A stretch of 64,000 nucleotides of DNA. It comes from Craterostigma plantagineum (taxonomy: Eukaryota; Streptophyta; Magnoliopsida; Lamiales; Linderniaceae). Positions 11,453 to 21,626 of this stretch are shown piece after piece; positions within the stretch are counted from its first letter, which is position 1; each line of letters opens with the position of its first letter. The notes under the pieces were generated by a model, which was given only the letters and a program-made list of their open reading frames with translations, did no database searches and was not told the DNA's origin. The position numbers and the translations under genes are program-made. Where the stretch lies: positions 19,238,001 to 19,302,000 of the forward strand of contig JAPQWV010000018.1 of assembly GCA_027422505.1 (NCBI GenBank), read 5' to 3'.

Positions 11453-12720
11453 ATGGGTGAGAAGGAGAGGCCCCTGCTGAAGTGCGAGCAACGGGCATTA
11501 GTGCTTCGATCGCTTAAGCAGTGGTACTACCAATTCCCGCCGGAGACGCAGAGCCAGATCGATGGCACGGGGCTTAGGCACCTCACAGATGCCATGGTGG
11601 GTCACTTGGACCAACCTCTTCTGTGCGCTTTTGTGGAGCGCTGGCACCCCGACACGAACACCTTTCACATGCCGTTCGGGGAGATGACGATCATGCTCCA
11701 CGACGTCGAGCACATCCTGGGTATCCCGATCGAGGGGCGACGGTATCAGGCACCCCAGACGTCGGCGATGGGCAGATCACGGCTAGGGAGATTATGGGCG
11801 TTTCCGCAGACGTGCTGAGGGGTTCTTGGAGAGGCGGTGGGGTTGCGACGAAGTACGTGATCGAGAGGATGCGGGGGGGTCGGCCGACGGGGTTCCATGC
11901 CATCGCTTGGTTGTGGATTCTCTTGGGGTCGACGCTGTTCGTCGACAAGAGCGGGACCCGGGTGAAGCCCGATATCATGTGGCCTCTGCCAGTCAGTACT
12001 CGTGGGGTTCGGCCGCTCTTGCTTACCTGTATCGCCAGCTTCGCCTCGCAAGCCGGGCGGATGCAAGGGGTTTAGCTGGGTGCCTGTCGTTACTACAGGC
12101 GTGGATCTACGAGTACTTTCCATGCTTTCGCCCACACCGTCTACCCCATCAGGTGGAGCCTGGCCAGGCACGATCACGCATGTGGTCTGTATCTCAATAC
12201 GAGTGGACGGGCCACCGTTTGATTGAGATCCGCCGTCAGCTAGACCTGATGACTGAGAGCGAGGTATATTAACAATTTATATTCTATATTGACGACAATT
12301 ATGTAAAAATTGCGAACTTTTATCAGGTTGCTCGGTTGTCGTACGGTCCCGATCCAGCGGCCAGCACCTGAGGACTCTTTTCGTGGGCTGGGTTAGATAT
12401 CGCGACATCGTTGAGCCCTATGCACCCTCGAGAGTGTTGCGCCAGCTGGGGTACGTGCAGCTCATACCGCCGCCGATGAGTCCGCCACAGAAGGCGGTCA
12501 TGCCAGCAGACCCGTCGAGGTATAAGGTGCACCATTCTGCGGATGCAGCAGAGCATGCTTGGCGATAGTTCCTGTACGCGTACATCCTCAACCTCTCGTA
12601 CATCAGCCGGGCCGCCGCAGAGTACCTTGGGGAGACCTTGCATGGTACATGGACTGGTATGAGCGGCATTCTCATCCTCGTCTGTTTTCGTCTGAGTCGT
12701 GATCCTCATCGGGCGGCATA
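11453..12720 (+). pseudogene. Plant mobile domain (PMD, 'phosphatase 7 long form'-like) gene, decayed
   Basis: The translation carries the PMD signature around residues 45-95 of the first frame (a VGHLDQPLLCAFVERWHP block, then FGEMTIMLHDVEHILG-P). Matching downstream PMD segments continue in other frames at 11740-11990 and 11990-12270, and a C-terminal part ('GYVQ-IPPP' type) at 12383-12700 contains a stop at 12566. At least three frame changes are needed to join them. PMD proteins are encoded by plant MULE and gypsy elements and by domesticated MAIN/MAIL genes. Here the convergent MULE transposase next door points to a MULE origin. Confidence 0.8.
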
Positions 12721-13077
12721 CCTCCGCGTAGCCACGCCGACTATGTACATAATTTAATCTTATGTGGATTTTTTATATTTATACGTTTATTTGCTATTTA
12801 TATGTTGTATAGTGGTACAGCTCGATGTACACCTTGACTAGCGATATGCTAGTTAGGATGCATCTTGACGGTAGCTCATCCGAGTCGGAGTTCAGAGAGC
12901 GACTCGAGGACATCAACGACCGGTGGCGCCAGGCCCTTGATGTGTTCTTATTTCTATGTTTATTTTATGTTTCGGACAAATTTTATCGATGTTTGGATAA
13001 TTTTTTTTTTCATATTCGTTTCATGTCAACATCCAGTCAAAAATTATAACACAAAAAAAATACTAATACAAACGGAA
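12721..13077. other. AT-rich spacer between the two convergent MULE genes
   Basis: A possible last exon of the PMD gene (12825-12945, Asp/Arg-rich, ending RWRQAL) lies here. The rest is AT-rich without recognisable coding signal. Confidence 0.35.
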
Positions 13078-14040
13078 TTACAATAGACTATCCTCACGCA
13101 TGAGGTGCATCCAGTGTTCGAATCTGTTCTGATATCTAAGTTCCCAACCGGCAAGTCGTCGATCGCGATACGTGAACCAATACGGATGCAAGACGGGCAT
13201 AGGAAAGTCTGGACATAAATTCAGTCTAATATAATGCTGGTAATCGTCTCCAAGGTGCGCTATGACGATAGTTCGGTTCGGTCCACTAGCAGTCCGAACG
13301 GTACGCAGTGGCAGTATCGTCGTAGAATGCATGTTGATGGTCGATCCATTGTCGTACCCGTAGAGGATAACTACAGCGTTCCAAATTGTCGCCAAAAAGC
13401 CCACAGATCGCACGGTGTCAACATCCAATGGTCTGATAAGCAAGGCCCCCCTTCCCAGCGTATACGATCCAACTGCATTTTCAATGACTCACCGTAGTAC
13501 AATGCCGAGTAACTATCCCAATGGGCCTCGATTTCGTTCGCGACGTTATTCCTTACGGTGACCCATTCGTCCTCGTCATTGTAAATATGGGAGGCGATAG
13601 CGCGAAATCCGCAGTTGCCGTCAGCCACCACATCCTTATAACTAACTATATACGGATGGATGACTGATGTTACGTGGTACTGCAAGCGACTGTGGAAGAA
13701 GTTGGATTCACTTGTACAAAGCATTTTACAGGATTAGAGGTGCATCCATGTTTGTATGAATTTAGGAGTGAAAGATAGTCGTATTTGTCTCCGTAGTAGA
13801 CGTACGAGATCACTTAGCAGACGAAGATGGCGTACTGCCCTGACTGCTAGGACCCTAGCTGCTACGACTGGTACTGATGCGCCCTCCGCTACGTCCCCCT
13901 TGGGATTGCGTACTCCCAAGCACTTCGATCACGCTTCGTGGAGTTTCTTTTCTTTGGCCGACCTTTTACAGACGTCTTAGGCCCGCCACAGCTCACTTCC
14001 CATTATCGATATTGCATGGTGTGAAACTTTGTATAATAAC
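13078..14040 (-). pseudogene. OTU-type cysteine protease part of the MULE gene
   Basis: The frame at 13371-13724 carries the OTU nucleophile motif DGNCGFRAIA. The frame at 13078-13443 continues the fold with the segment holding the candidate catalytic His (a HYIRL-type strand). The two overlap in different phases, so one indel lies near 13400. Upstream (13734-14000) a Lys/Arg-rich linker of the KGRPKKRNSTKR type joins it to the transposase and contains stops. OTU domains fused to MULE transposases are known in plants. A functional protease would need the frame restored. Confidence 0.75.
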
Positions 14041-14041
14041 G

Positions 14042-14946
14042 TTAGGAATGGAAATCCTGACATCGGAATAGGTCGTTTCGACCGGGACTCAAGTGTCTGC
14101 ATGTCAACATTAAAAAATTATTAGATAAGGATTTCTGACACGTAATAATAATTAATTTACCTTTCATGCGAATCAACTGGTTCTGAATCTGCTCGTGCAC
14201 CTTCACCCATACAGTGTCAAGAGACCTAGTGGTCAAATTCAGCCATCCTTTCAGCTCGCTGTGAGCACTCTCCACACGACATGTAGTGGTGTTCCCGAAA
14301 TGAAGCACATGGTTCGTCCAAGCTTTAACTTCTCCTCATGCACCAACCATGTCTCTTCAACATACTTAACGATATCTGAGTAGGCTACCCAACGCAGACG
14401 CATGTCAGTCACCGCCTTCTCGTATTTGTTTTCCGTCGGAGCTTCCACGACTGCTTTCAAGGACTTGTGCGTGAAGTGAGCTACGGTCTTTTTGCTCTTC
14501 CCCCCAATCAAAAAACTTTGTTTTCCACATCTTTATAAATATGCCACGTGCACAGCAGATGGTGAGAATGCGAAAATACCATATGTACCGGTCGAACAAG
14601 GCCCAATTCACGTTCAGTCACAATCGCCAACGGGTGGACACCTGGCCCGAGAATATCCCTGATAGAATGCAACATCCATCCCGTAATTTCCCCTCCTCTC
14701 GTCCTCCATGACGACAAACCCACACAGAAAGTTGTGATTATAGGGAGTCATTCCTATAATCTCAACTAGAGGCATCTTATATCTATTGGTCTTGTACGTA
14801 GAGTCAATCCCAATAAAATAAGGATACGTCCTCACCAGTGCAAGTGACTCCGAGTGTGCGAGAAAGACATGTGTCAGCGCATTAGTCTCCTCGTCTCTCA
14901 ACGCGTCAACAAAATATCCGGCCTCAGCCGCCTGGTGCATCAACTA
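14042..14946 (-). pseudogene. MULE transposase catalytic region, decayed
   Basis: The frame at 14614-14943 contains the first catalytic segment (FIGIDSTYKTNRYKMPL). Following segments lie in other frames at 14508-14723 (VTERELGL, where active relatives usually have Asp before the Arg, then HLLC-WHI), 14251-14511 and 14042-14308 (the VESAH-LKGWL end). An in-frame stop at 14944-14946 separates it from the N-terminal part. With several frameshifts and a changed acidic residue this copy cannot code for an active transposase. Confidence 0.85.
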
Positions 14947-15109
14947 GCTCACCACGTCTCGACCCTCAGAATATTCCTTCTTCAAACGATATCTGTAATT
15001 ATATATATGTCGGATCGTCGTGTTATCTTCTGCGTGTCGAGCCCTCATCGCTGAGAGGATATGAGCTGGTTTCGCTTGCGCAGCAGTCATTTCCTCTACG
15101 ACCTTCTTT

Positions 15110-15565
15110 TAGAGATGGCAACGGGGCGGGGCGGGGGCGGGAGCTAATCCCCGTCGCCGCCCCGCGAAGCATTCGGGAAGGAAATTGCCCCCGTCCCCGG
15201 CCCCGTGGGGATTCCCCGCAGGGATTTATTTTTTTTAAAAAATATTATATGTTAAATATAATATATAAATTTAAATATATTTTTGTTATAAATATTATAT
15301 AAATTATAATTTTATATATTATTTGTATTAATTTAATATTATTTAATCTATATTCAATATTATTTTAATATTATTTAAATTATAATTTAATATTATATAT
15401 ATTATAATATATAAATAGGTTTCGGGGCGGGGCGGGGCGGGGATCCCCGCTGGGAAAAATCAGTCCCCGTCCCCGCCCCGCGGGGATAAAACACCGGGGA
15501 TTCCCCGCCACTTTCGGGGCGGATCCCCGCGGGGACGGGGAATCCCTGCCCCACTGCCCACCCTA
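15110..15565. mobile_element. hAT-type MITE 1 (GGGGCGGG words)
   Basis: A 456-bp element beginning TAGAGATGGCAACGGGGC and ending with the inverse of TAGGGTGGGCAGTGGGGC. It is flanked by the perfect 8-bp duplication CCTTCTTT (15102-15109 and 15566-15573). The ends are packed with GGGGCGGGG/CCCCGC words and the middle 180 bp is almost pure AT. It splits the MULE gene between the FAR1-like and transposase domains. Removing it leaves the reading phase open up to the stop at 14946. Confidence 0.9.
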
Positions 15566-15573
15566 CCTTCTTT

Positions 15574-16386
15574 GTCTGGCTGCTTAACTCACTCGTCTGG
15601 CGGTGTCCCTCGGGATACTGTATCAGAGGGTGATTGTATATGGAATTCTCAGGTGTGCCCGTACGAATGTACCATTCCCTAGTAGCTGGATTCTGCTGGG
15701 CTATGACTACAAACGGACACCTGCACCTGTTAGACTTCGACCGCCTCTCCAATCCATCCTCCTTGCCTCTATAACGTTCTCCGCGAGAACATCTAATCAA
15801 TTTTTTCGTACCGCATTTCTTATGCGACGGATTAATCACCTCAAAACCAAGAGCAATAGCGACGCCTTTCGCCCAGTTAATGGCTTCCACGTCGGTCGGA
15901 AATCGCTCTCCTTCGCGGAAATGCTCACTGTAGTTTATCCGTCGCCCATGGAATCCTCCGGGGTGTGGACTTCCCTCTCCAAGTCTGAAAAAAAATTTCA
16001 AAGCCAAACTGGAATCTCGGCCACTTTAAGAGGCGACCGAACAACGATTTCGGCCCTATCTAAAGCGGCCGAACGTTGGTTTCGGCAGCCACTGTCCTGG
16101 CCGAACAACAATTTTGGCTCGGACAGTCGCGGCCGAACAACAATATCGGCCGCTTCAGACGGAGCCGAAATTTTTTTCGGCCACCACAAGGTACGGCCGA
16201 AATTGTTGTTCGGTTGCCCCTTGTGTGGGCCGAAATTCTCCTTCGGCTGAGCCGAATTTTTCGATCGAAATCAATCGATGTTCGAGAATTCACGTGCATA
16301 CGAACGATATTTACGAGAATTTGCTTACCATCCGTGCCAAGAGGCCCTTTCTTTTGCCCTTTCCCTTTCCCAAAAAGACGATTCAT
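15574..16386 (-). pseudogene. FAR1-like DNA-binding N-terminus of the MULE gene
   Basis: The frame at 15402-16007 (its last third running into the MITE) shows the FAR1/WRKY-GCM zinc-finger style: spaced Cys residues, an RCPFVV-type strand and a downstream H-N-H/L block. The frame at 16060-16386 begins MNRLFGKGKGQKKG and may be the first exon, but it then runs into the CGGCCGAA repeats. Start and splice pattern are uncertain. Confidence 0.6.
16015..16270. repeat. CGGCCGAA/TTTCGGC word cluster, right MULE side
   Basis: About a dozen GGCCGAA or TTCGGC copies lie in 250 bp, at a spacing of 15-30 bases. They mirror the words at 10857-11000 and may be subterminal repeats of the MULE. Confidence 0.55.
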
Positions 16387-16399
16387 TGCGATTTGAGTT

Positions 16400-17090
16400 T
16401 TTTTGTTATGTTTGACTCTGATTTGGATGTGTGATTGCGATAAATAAAGTGTTGTATGGAAAGGACTTTAAATAGAAATTTATATTCAAAAGGGCAAAAT
16501 CGTCTTTTTTCATCCCTTTAGGTGGCGGTGACTAGGAAAACGGGGCGGTGAATAGCAATCCAGGTTGTAAAATCTAGGCGCTTTACCGTCACCAGCCGAA
16601 TCGAAAACCAGCTAATCGGCTACTTGGCCGGTTAATCCGATTACTCGTTATTGATCGCCCATTAATCGTCATTAATCGCCTCGGTCAATAATAATAATAA
16701 AAACAATTGATAGATAAAAATAGGATTTTTTTAACTAAATAGTGTGTTCATCTTTCAAAAAATAGCACCCAAAATCGAATTTATCTTCGCACCCTTGCTA
16801 ACTCTGCGCTAAAGACTATTTTACCCTTATTTAATGGCAATCAACAATATCAACAATGCTTAACGAAAAAATTAAAGGGATTTACAGGTTTACTGTAGCA
16901 CCCGTGATAGAAGGGTAAAAGTAAAAAAAGCAACAACTTTCACTCGTTCTGCACATGAAGCGTTCTTTTCCCTGCACTGCAAATTGTTTCTCTGCAACTC
17001 AAACCCAAATCCAAACCTCAATGGACAATGGCAATCAACGAGAACAACCAAAGAGTGAGGGTATTTGTTTTACTCTTCATCGTCTTCAAT
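16400..17090. other. Intergenic, no gene seen
   Basis: AT-rich sequence with GATTA/TAATCG-type short repeats (16600-16680). Open frames are short and show no recognisable similarity. Confidence 0.4.
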
Positions 17091-17129
17091 TTAACGCGAG
17101 AAGGTGATGAAGGACGCGTCGAACCCTAA

Positions 17130-17460
17130 TTTGGTGTGGATCCCTGCTTGCAAGCAATATGACCGTGCTTGCAGCATCGACCCATGCTTGCTAGCATAGG
17201 ACCCGTGCTTGCAAGCATAGGAGCTGTGCTTGCAAGCGTACGTCGTTTTTTCATGCATGGGCCACTTGCTTGCAAGCCCACGCCCCCCGCTTATGAGCAT
17301 GGGACCTGTGCGTATTTCATGGGACCTGCCCCCATAAGATGATGGTCCCAGCACGGATCCCCTGCGTACAAGCGCGGGTCCCTTGCCCTTAGTGCGCGGG
17401 TACCGTGACCATGCGCGCGCAACATGGGACTCACGCGTTATTAGCAGGGACCCGCGCTTG
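17130..17460. repeat. GCTTGCAAGC palindrome array upstream of the DUF1985 gene
   Basis: GCTTGCAAGC or one-base variants occur at about 17147, 17168, 17189, 17207, 17228 and 17269, within a degenerate unit of the type GGGACCCGTGCTTGCAAGCATG-like (period near 20). Weaker units (GGGACC, ACAAGCGCGGGTCCC) continue to 17460. The array ends where DUF1985-like coding begins. Confidence 0.75.
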
Positions 17461-17474
17461 TAAGCAGGGGACAA

Positions 17475-20400
17475 AAGATGAAGCTCCTGATTGCCGTGTT
17501 AAGCTGACCTCGTTATACGGCGAGGTTAGCCAGCTGATAAGACAGTGTCTGAACCAAAGGGAATGGGAGATTTTTAGGAACGAGAGTCCTTTCGGCCGCG
17601 TTGTTAGTGCCGAGCCGGATTTTAACTTATCGGCCCAGTTGCTGTGGTACCTCATCCAGAGGCAGATGATGCTGCACAACCGCGAAGACCCGTGGATGAT
17701 TGTTGGCAACAAACCACTCCGATTTTCAAAATCGCAGTACTGCCTAATCACGGGGCTCAAGTTTGCTGTGGCGCCCCGCCATCTACTACTATTTTCTTAC
17801 ACTAACTTACATGACTAAATAAAATATAAAATATGTTACATATGAAACATCGATAGAATTTTTTTCGATTTTACAAATCACACCACACACTACTATTTTA
17901 CAATACAACCATTATTATTCGAATTTTTACATATAATACAAACATATTTTACAGAAACAGCATAATTAACATACACCCGCCACACATGTCACATCCATGT
18001 ATACACTACCCTCAAAAGTCCCCGGAAGTTCCAGAAGGACCAGCCTCGTCTTTCACAGGTTCACGTACCGTGTTCACTGCGTCTACAACACATAAAAACA
18101 TGGGATGAGCTATAAAGCTCAGTAAGTGGAACTATGCATGTATGCACGTGTCGACTAGCAAAGGCATCCGCGCCAGTGCTTTCTAATACTCACATGCTCA
18201 CATTATTCTTATTCCTTTCTCATTTCCTTCTTATTTCTATCAGGGCCCATAGCTAACTTACTACTTGCACACCCATAATATGAGCTCAAATCCTATTAGG
18301 ATAAAATATGATAGTCGGCCCACTCTGATTAGGATAAACTAGGGTTTATCTCCAGTTTTATCATTCACCAGGTCGCCCCTCTATCTAACGATCGTCCTTT
18401 TTAATTGCGGTTGCCTTTCCTGGCACTCTGGCTTACGCCATGTGTCTCGTCCAGGTGACCCTCGTCCGCTACCTAAATAATTTAGGTATATACATTCGAC
18501 TGTTTACATTCTGTCATGGTGCCTTTGTAGAAGTAGCTATCATTCCCCTACAACTTGACATCAATTACTAATATCGTCAAACATATTTTGTTCTCAGACG
18601 ATCATATTCTGTGCATACTCATACTACTAATCCTCACATCATACGTGTATGCACATGCTCATGTCATATAACAATGCAATGTATGTTTACCATGTAAAAG
18701 CATATCAAAACGTTTAACGTTATAAATCATAGCCACATTCTCACATTTAAGCACTTAGTCACGTAAAACAGGTACACACAAAACATTTTATGTGTTGTAG
18801 GTGAGATTCCCACTTACCTGACGTCCTTAAGCTAATCGCTAACCGGTGTGTTGAGTTTCCTAAAATATCGTCCTTTAACCACGAAAAGACAATAAAATCA
18901 GTTTATATATTATATTAGTTGACTACGTAAATTTTCGTTCAGAAATTCCATCAAAAAGGACGTTTGCCTATACCGTAAATTGACCCTGAAGACACCGAGA
19001 GGCAAATTATGATCGGGCGTTACGAGAGACTATGCCCATTAGACTCGAAGTGACCCAATTCACAAAGTACATTACATGAACCCGCAAAAGTCTACTGTTG
19101 ACCAACTTCGCGAAGTGTTACACAGATTCGCGAACCCACACACAATTCGCAAAGTCTCTACAATTCGCAAAATTGTTATAATTCGCAAAAGAAATTAGCG
19201 AAGTAATATTCCCAATTCGCAAAAACTCAATTCGAACTCCCCAACTTCACAAACTCTCATGGATTCGCAAAGTTGAATCAACCCGCAAACTAATTCGCAC
19301 ACCTCAAGTTCGCAAAGTCTCATGGATTCGCAAACCTATATATACAGTTCGCGAAGTCTACTTTGCCTTACATATAATTCGCGAACTGACATACTTTGTA
19401 AAATTGTCTCAATCCACAAATCTCGATTCGCGAACACGACCCGCGAACTCATTTAACTTATTAACTCCCAATTCGCAAACTACTTACAATCGCGAACTAG
19501 AATTCGTGAAACTCATATTTCACGACCCCATCATCACCAAAAATACTATTTAATACCTAAAATCTGAAAACCTTCGATTAACATTTATTTTTCTCAAGAA
19601 GACAACGAACTTCTTTAAAACTTCAAATCACATTTGAACCTTCAAAAATTAAAAACCTTTATAAAACTTACACAGATCTAGCCTCTCGTATCTAACACAC
19701 TTAAAACATACTAAATCAAAATAAAAACGTAAAGATGAAAGTAAGAAAGATATACCCTCTCCAAGCTTAAATTCAACCTCTACAGTTTGAGTTCTTCGTC
19801 TTCTCTCTAGATTTATTTTTCTTATGATTGAATAAATGATTAATCTTACTTCTCCATTAGTACTTTAGACAACAAAGGACAAAACCCAAAGTTGATATTT
19901 ACCTAATCCGAAAAGCATTGTCTCCCACTTGTTTTCCTACTTAATTATAATTAGTTTATTATTATAATATTTCCTAACTTCAAAGGTTCAAAGTTCAATT
20001 CGTAAAAACACTTTGCACTTCCACACTTCGCGAATCCTTATAATTCGCGAAGTATACTTCACATGCTCATAATTTTCTCAATTCGTGAAACTAAATCCCC
20101 CCTAGTTCGCGAATTTCAAACCATGCAAGGTTCTAATTCCTTTCAATTCGCGAACCTATTCCACGAACTCATGATAACCAAACTTTCCTAACTCGCAAAT
20201 TCACCCTCTCATACTCATCTCGAATTTCTTCTACTTCCATATCTAACTTACACATAATGCTAAATATCACATATGCACATAATTAAATAGATATCAAATG
20301 TGCAATCATATAAGCACATAATATGCATGCAAGTTTATTGGCAGGCTTACTTGCGGGACCCGGGTATTACATTCGCAGCCGAGCTACCGCCGCAGGCAGA

Positions 20401-21033
20401 CAACTCAGGATTCGCCGCGAGACATTTTGGCAACAGAGCAACAATCCACATGTCGCACGTCAAGCATGCGTTGGAGGAGTTAGCTAGCGACGAAGAAGGT
20501 ATGGACTTCGAGAAGCTGAAGTTGGCGGACGTCTACTTCGCCACCGCCGTGTTGATGCCTCGACAGTCAAAGAAGGACACCATCGTCAGTTCCCGTGTCG
20601 TTAGTCTCGTCGAAGATCGGTTTGCTTTCTCCCAGTATCCTTGGGGTAGCGTGACTTTCAAGGAGGTCATACACGTTGTAAAGGTTAATCTACGGGAGAG
20701 AGCATGGGAGTGGCTGATTAGTGGGTTCGTACAGCCACTTCAAATGATTTATAATAAGCTTTGTCATACCTTGTTTTGACATATAAATAATTGCTAATAT
20801 TTTTTGCGTTGTTTGTATTCATATACTAGCATACGAGTGCATACCGGGCGTTGCACACGAGTTTGCGGGGCGCAGAGAAGAATATCTTATGCCACGCATG
20901 CTGAGGTGGGTGATGAACGATTGGCATCGGAAGGGATACCCGAGTTTTAGGACCGTCGCAGCTGCCGCCGACGGGTCCCGTGTACGAGGGTTGTTAATGC
21001 AGTCATCGGACGAGTTGGAGGCGGCGTGGTCCT
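17475..21033 (+). pseudogene. DUF1985-type transposon gene split by a solo LTR
   Basis: The left part (17475-17766) has DUF1985 features: a FR-ESPFG start, a FS-QLLWYLI-RQ helix and the W-IVGNKPLRFS--QYCLITGLKF hallmark. The right part (20372-20740) continues in the same phase after the LTR if one copy of the TTTGC/TTCGC target duplication is counted. A second exon-like stretch (20830-21033, IPGVAHEF-R then a W--D--H-K block, ending at TAG) follows a probable intron. Such genes, often with Ulp1-like proteases, belong to plant MULE/CACTA accessory cargo. No other stop is seen, so the LTR is the main break. Confidence 0.7.
17767..20371 (-). mobile_element. Solo Tekay/Del-like LTR 2 (2605 bp)
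   Basis: It starts TGTGGCGCC at 17767 and ends GGTATTACA at 20371. On the minus strand it opens TGTAATACCCGGGTCCC, close to LTR 1. It contains the GAGCTATAAAGCTCAGTAAGTGG block near 18109 that is typical of Tekay-type LTRs. No primer site, gag or pol adjoins it, and the 5-bp flanks TTTGC and TTCGC differ by one base, so it is a solo LTR made by LTR recombination. Nine exact TTCGCGAA palindromes and a similar number of TTCGCAAA variants crowd 19080-20170. Confidence 0.85.
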
Positions 21034-21480
21034 AGCCGGCAGAATTTCGAAGCTGAGGCCATCCCCAGATCGAGAGCAGTGACCGTCGCGACGACGAAAT
21101 GATGATGCGTCACTTCGATTTACCGATTGTACCTATTTTTCAACTGTTACATAACTTTAATGCCACTCTGTAATTCAATAATTATTGTTGAATTGGATTT
21201 TTTTTTTCTTCCATACCAAGTCTAAACATCACATTTTAAGTGGATTTTGTTAAAATTGAACGCTAAAAGCTCTTGAGCGGCCGAACCGGATCGTAATTTT
21301 ATTTGGATATTTTGATTAAATATTGAAAATTGTTGGGGAAATATTATGCAAAAAGCAAAAGATGATTGCAATTTCTAGATCAACCACTCCACGTTAATTA
21401 TTTAATTTAATTTTTAATGGAAAAAAGGAAAACAGTCCTCCATTCACAGCACAGCACATTCATTCAGTTGATGACACGTA
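21034..21480. other. Intergenic boundary between repeats and genes
   Basis: AT-rich, with no gene seen. It is the transition from the transposon block to the promoter of the DUF4091 gene. Confidence 0.4.
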
Positions 21481-21505
21481 CTCGCACCGTTCATTTCATC
21501 TTCCC

Positions 21506-21512
21506 TATAAAT
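21506..21512 (+). promoter_or_regulatory. TATA box of the GH123-like gene
   Basis: TATAAAT, 121 bases before the ATG at 21627, at the right distance for a start near 21540 and a short untranslated leader. Confidence 0.6.
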
Positions 21513-21626
21513 CCCAGAAAATCCTCATTCTTAACTGCGATTTTGTAAACCATCTCTGTCCTCGCACCTCTAAGCTCAAAGATTTTGATCGAAGGGATTT
21601 CTGTACTTAACTAATAATCCGACACT

